Of a stretch of DNA of 64,000 bases, positions 62,171 to 64,000 are shown piece after piece. The notes below the pieces were generated by a model that was given only the letters and a program-made list of their open reading frames with translations, had not been told where the DNA came from and ran no database searches. Source of the stretch: Agrobacterium albertimagni AOL15 (lineage in GTDB: Bacteria > Pseudomonadota > Alphaproteobacteria > Rhizobiales > Rhizobiaceae); contig NZ_ALJF01000013.1 of NCBI RefSeq assembly GCF_000300855.1, forward strand, positions 62,001 to 126,000, read 5' to 3'. A program made the translations under genes and the position numbers. Each line of letters starts with the position of its first letter. Positions within the stretch are counted from its first letter, which is position 1.

Positions 62171-63853
62171 ATGATTTCGAACGGTTTCTTTAAAATCTTA
62201 ACGATATCTCTGCTTTTGGTGACGCTGGCAAGATTGGGTGCCGACGCCGCCCATGCGAGCGATTCCGCCAGCATTCGCCCCGCCTGCTGGGCTGAAGCCA
62301 CGCTATCGGAAGATCCCGTTGCAGTGGCGCGGGATGATGAAAGATGGTCCTGCTCAGGCGCCGGCCAGAGTTTCTCGATCGCTGCCGAGCGCGTGCTCCT
62401 TCGCTTCGACATCCAAGCCGATCAGACCCCGCCGCGCTATCTGCTCTCGAGGCGGAGCGCACTCGAAGCCGTGCATCTGCTGGCAATCGACCAGGATTTT
62501 ACAACGCGCCAGACGTCTCTCCCTGCCGCCTCCTTGCGCAGCTCGATGGCTGGTGGTTACTTCAGCGCGCCCCTGCCGGTTCTCACGCAGATGACCCGGC
62601 ACGTCGTCGCGGTGATTGACCGGCCGTCTCACCGAATGACCCTGGAGAACGCCTATCTATCGCCTGTTGATGCGGGCGCGGACACCGACGATCTGCGCTT
62701 TCTGCTGCTCCTTGCCGGCCTCACCGGCATGCTCGTCATGCCTCTCATATTCAATGCGGCATTCTACCGAGCCCTCAGGCAGTCCTTCGTTCTCTGGCAC
62801 TCGGCTCTCACTTTGTCGATGCTGATGACGATCGTCGTCACGTCCGGTCTGGCGGTCGTGTTCTTCGACCCACCGCCCATGATGCTGAGCGCCATGACCA
62901 CGTTGATCTTCGGGCTTACGATCAGCGCAGGCTTGATGTTCACCCATAGCTTCATCGAGCAAGGCAAGCTGCATCCGCTGCTGCGGCGCATTCTTCCCTA
63001 TTGCGCCGCATGGGCGATCTTCCTCAGCCTGTTTCACGCGAGCTTTCCCTTCGTCGCACGTCCGGTGCAATCTGCCGTCTATACGGCAGCATTTGCGCCG
63101 GTTCTTGCCGTCTTCCTGTTGTCGATGATCGACGCATTGCGTCGTGGAAGCCGCGCCGCAAGGTTCCAGGCCATCGGTTACGCGCCGTTGATCCTGGTCG
63201 GCCTGATCCGCATCGTCACGGGTGTCGTGCCCGGGCTGCCGAGCACGGACGCCATGCTGCTGTTCTATTTCGGCTGCATGTTCGAAGTGCTGCTCACGGC
63301 GCTTGGCGTGGCCGATCGTTTTGTGATCATCAGGCGTGAGCGTGATCGAGCGCGGAGTGAGGCGGATCTGCTGGAACGGCTGTCCGAAACCGATCCACTG
63401 ACCGGGTTGCTCAACAGGCGGGCGATCGAGCGCCAGTTCGAGCAGCTGCGGGCCGACCACTTTACCGCCCTCGCTGTCGTGGACCTCGATCATTTCAAGG
63501 CCATCAACGATGGCTACGGGCATCACATCGGCGATGAGGTGCTGAAGGCCGTGGCCGTCGCGCTGGAGGCCGGTCCGGACGTGCGCGCCTATCGCCTGGG
63601 TGGCGAAGAGTTCCTGCTGATGCTGCGCGGGCATGACGTGGAGAAAGAGGCCGAGCGACGACGCGAGGCGATCCCGACGACCGTCGCCAGTGGCGTTCCC
63701 GTTGTCCAGGGACTGGTGACAGCGACCATGGGCATCACCTCCATCTCTGGCGGTGAGAGCTTCCCGACATTGTACGAACGGGCAGACAAGCTGCTTTACG
63801 AAGCCAAGAGCGCGGGACGGAACAGAACCCGCGGGGCGACAGGTGAGACCTAG
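62171..63853 (+). CDS. Diguanylate cyclase with 7TMR-DISM-type sensor
   Basis: A 560-residue protein. A signal peptide (about 1-28) and a periplasmic domain (about 29-170) lead to about seven membrane helices (FLLLLAGLTGMLVMPLIFNAAF onwards) and a coiled segment. The GGDEF domain (about 395-555) has DPLTGLLNRRAIE, the metal-binding DLDHFKAINDGYGHHIGD and active-site GGEEF (about 477-481). It makes c-di-GMP in response to an envelope signal. No inhibitory RxxD site was seen upstream of GGEEF. ATG 62171 gives the signal peptide; the open frame extends to 62075. Confidence 0.92.
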   Translation: MISNGFFKILTISLLLVTLARLGADAAHASDSASIRPACWAEATLSEDPVAVARDDERWSCSGAGQSFSIAAERVLLRFDIQADQTPPRYLLSRRSALEAVHLLAIDQDFTTRQTSLPAASLRSSMAGGYFSAPLPVLTQMTRHVVAVIDRPSHRMTLENAYLSPVDAGADTDDLRFLLLLAGLTGMLVMPLIFNAAFYRALRQSFVLWHSALTLSMLMTIVVTSGLAVVFFDPPPMMLSAMTTLIFGLTISAGLMFTHSFIEQGKLHPLLRRILPYCAAWAIFLSLFHASFPFVARPVQSAVYTAAFAPVLAVFLLSMIDALRRGSRAARFQAIGYAPLILVGLIRIVTGVVPGLPSTDAMLLFYFGCMFEVLLTALGVADRFVIIRRERDRARSEADLLERLSETDPLTGLLNRRAIERQFEQLRADHFTALAVVDLDHFKAINDGYGHHIGDEVLKAVAVALEAGPDVRAYRLGGEEFLLMLRGHDVEKEAERRREAIPTTVASGVPVVQGLVTATMGITSISGGESFPTLYERADKLLYEAKSAGRNRTRGATGET

Positions 63854-63878
63854 GCGTCGAAAGCCGTCCCACTCACCC

Positions 63879-64000
63879 TCACGCCACCACCCGCGCCTCG
63901 TCCTCGTCGAGGCTGACGCGCCAGGTGTTGCGGCCGTCGGCCTTGGCCGCGTAAAGCGCGCGGTCGGCCAGGTCGAGCAGGCGTTCGAAGTCGCCCTCGG
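63879..64000 (-). CDS. Diguanylate cyclase, C-terminal end (cut by window edge)
   Basis: The minus strand from the edge encodes EGDFERLLDLADRALYAAKADGRNTWRV followed by an acidic tail ending EARVVA and a TGA at 63879-63881. The ADRALYAAKADGRN pattern is the conserved end of a GGDEF domain. The rest of the gene, including the active site, lies outside the window. It is convergent with the 7TMR cyclase, only 25 bases away. Confidence 0.88.
   Translation of the reverse strand, partial: EGDFERLLDLADRALYAAKADGRNTWRVSLDEDEARVVA

Overview
The window comes from the chromosome of an alphaproteobacterium, most likely a member of the Rhizobiaceae (Rhizobium/Agrobacterium/Ciceribacter-like). The reasons are high GC, a Ros/MucR regulator, DUF982, DUF1491, DUF2336, DUF5330 and DUF6456 proteins, an EcfG-type stress promoter, a DivJ-like kinase with CtrA-like upstream sites, and several families of rhizobial intergenic palindromic repeats. 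No species is claimed. No rRNA, tRNA, prophage, CRISPR array or intact insertion sequence was seen.

Layout. 1-2.6 kb: two near-identical soluble chemotaxis receptors, the first cut by the window edge. 2.6-5.7 kb: a LacI regulator divergent from a PhyH dioxygenase / SDR pair. 5.8-11.6 kb: a HisKA_2 sensor kinase, small stress-type proteins (one behind a good EcfG promoter), a frameshifted DUF1622 gene, a SNARE-associated membrane protein, a kinase-like ATPase, a DUF982 protein and a CorA transporter. 11.6-14.3 kb: Tam methyltransferase with a HAD hydrolase, and small proteins. 14.3-19.2 kb: a ROK repressor divergent from the xylFHG xylose ABC transporter, with a perfect operator-like palindrome between them. 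19.5-32.9 kb: mixed housekeeping and accessory genes (MAPEG, hemolysin III, GNAT, DJ-1/PfpI, MDR oxidoreductase, membrane-anchored AraC regulator, RecQ, TylF-like methyltransferase, deoxyribosyltransferase, MsrB) separated by dense repeat elements.

33.2-39.2 kb is a complete seven-gene mrpABCDEFG cation/proton antiporter operon, followed by mucR, a stand-alone DnaA-domain-IV-like protein with a DUF6456 partner, sufE, and a DivJ-like kinase followed by a peptidoglycan-binding protein. 45.7-53.9 kb: a glycosyltransferase, a cytoplasmic chemotaxis receptor with a C-terminal sensor, a PrlF-YhaV toxin-antitoxin pair, DUF1491, DUF2336, an HD-GYP phosphodiesterase and a DUF1254/DUF1214 pair. 54.1-55.2 kb: a coupled two-gene module of a RusA-like nuclease and a protein with a degenerate nuclease-like half plus a HEPN-type RNxxxH motif, the best candidate here for an undescribed system. 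55.3-64 kb: small conserved proteins, a sugar epimerase, a membrane-anchored methyltransferase, DUF4269, an AlaE-like exporter and two diguanylate cyclases (the last cut by the edge).

Functional threads: chemotaxis (three receptors) and c-di-GMP turnover (two cyclases, one HD-GYP); xylose uptake; ion and pH homeostasis (Mrp, CorA); general stress response (EcfG promoter, HisKA_2 kinase); and cell-cycle and surface regulation (MucR, DivJ-like, DnaA-like). All names rest on reading protein motifs by eye; no database search was run.
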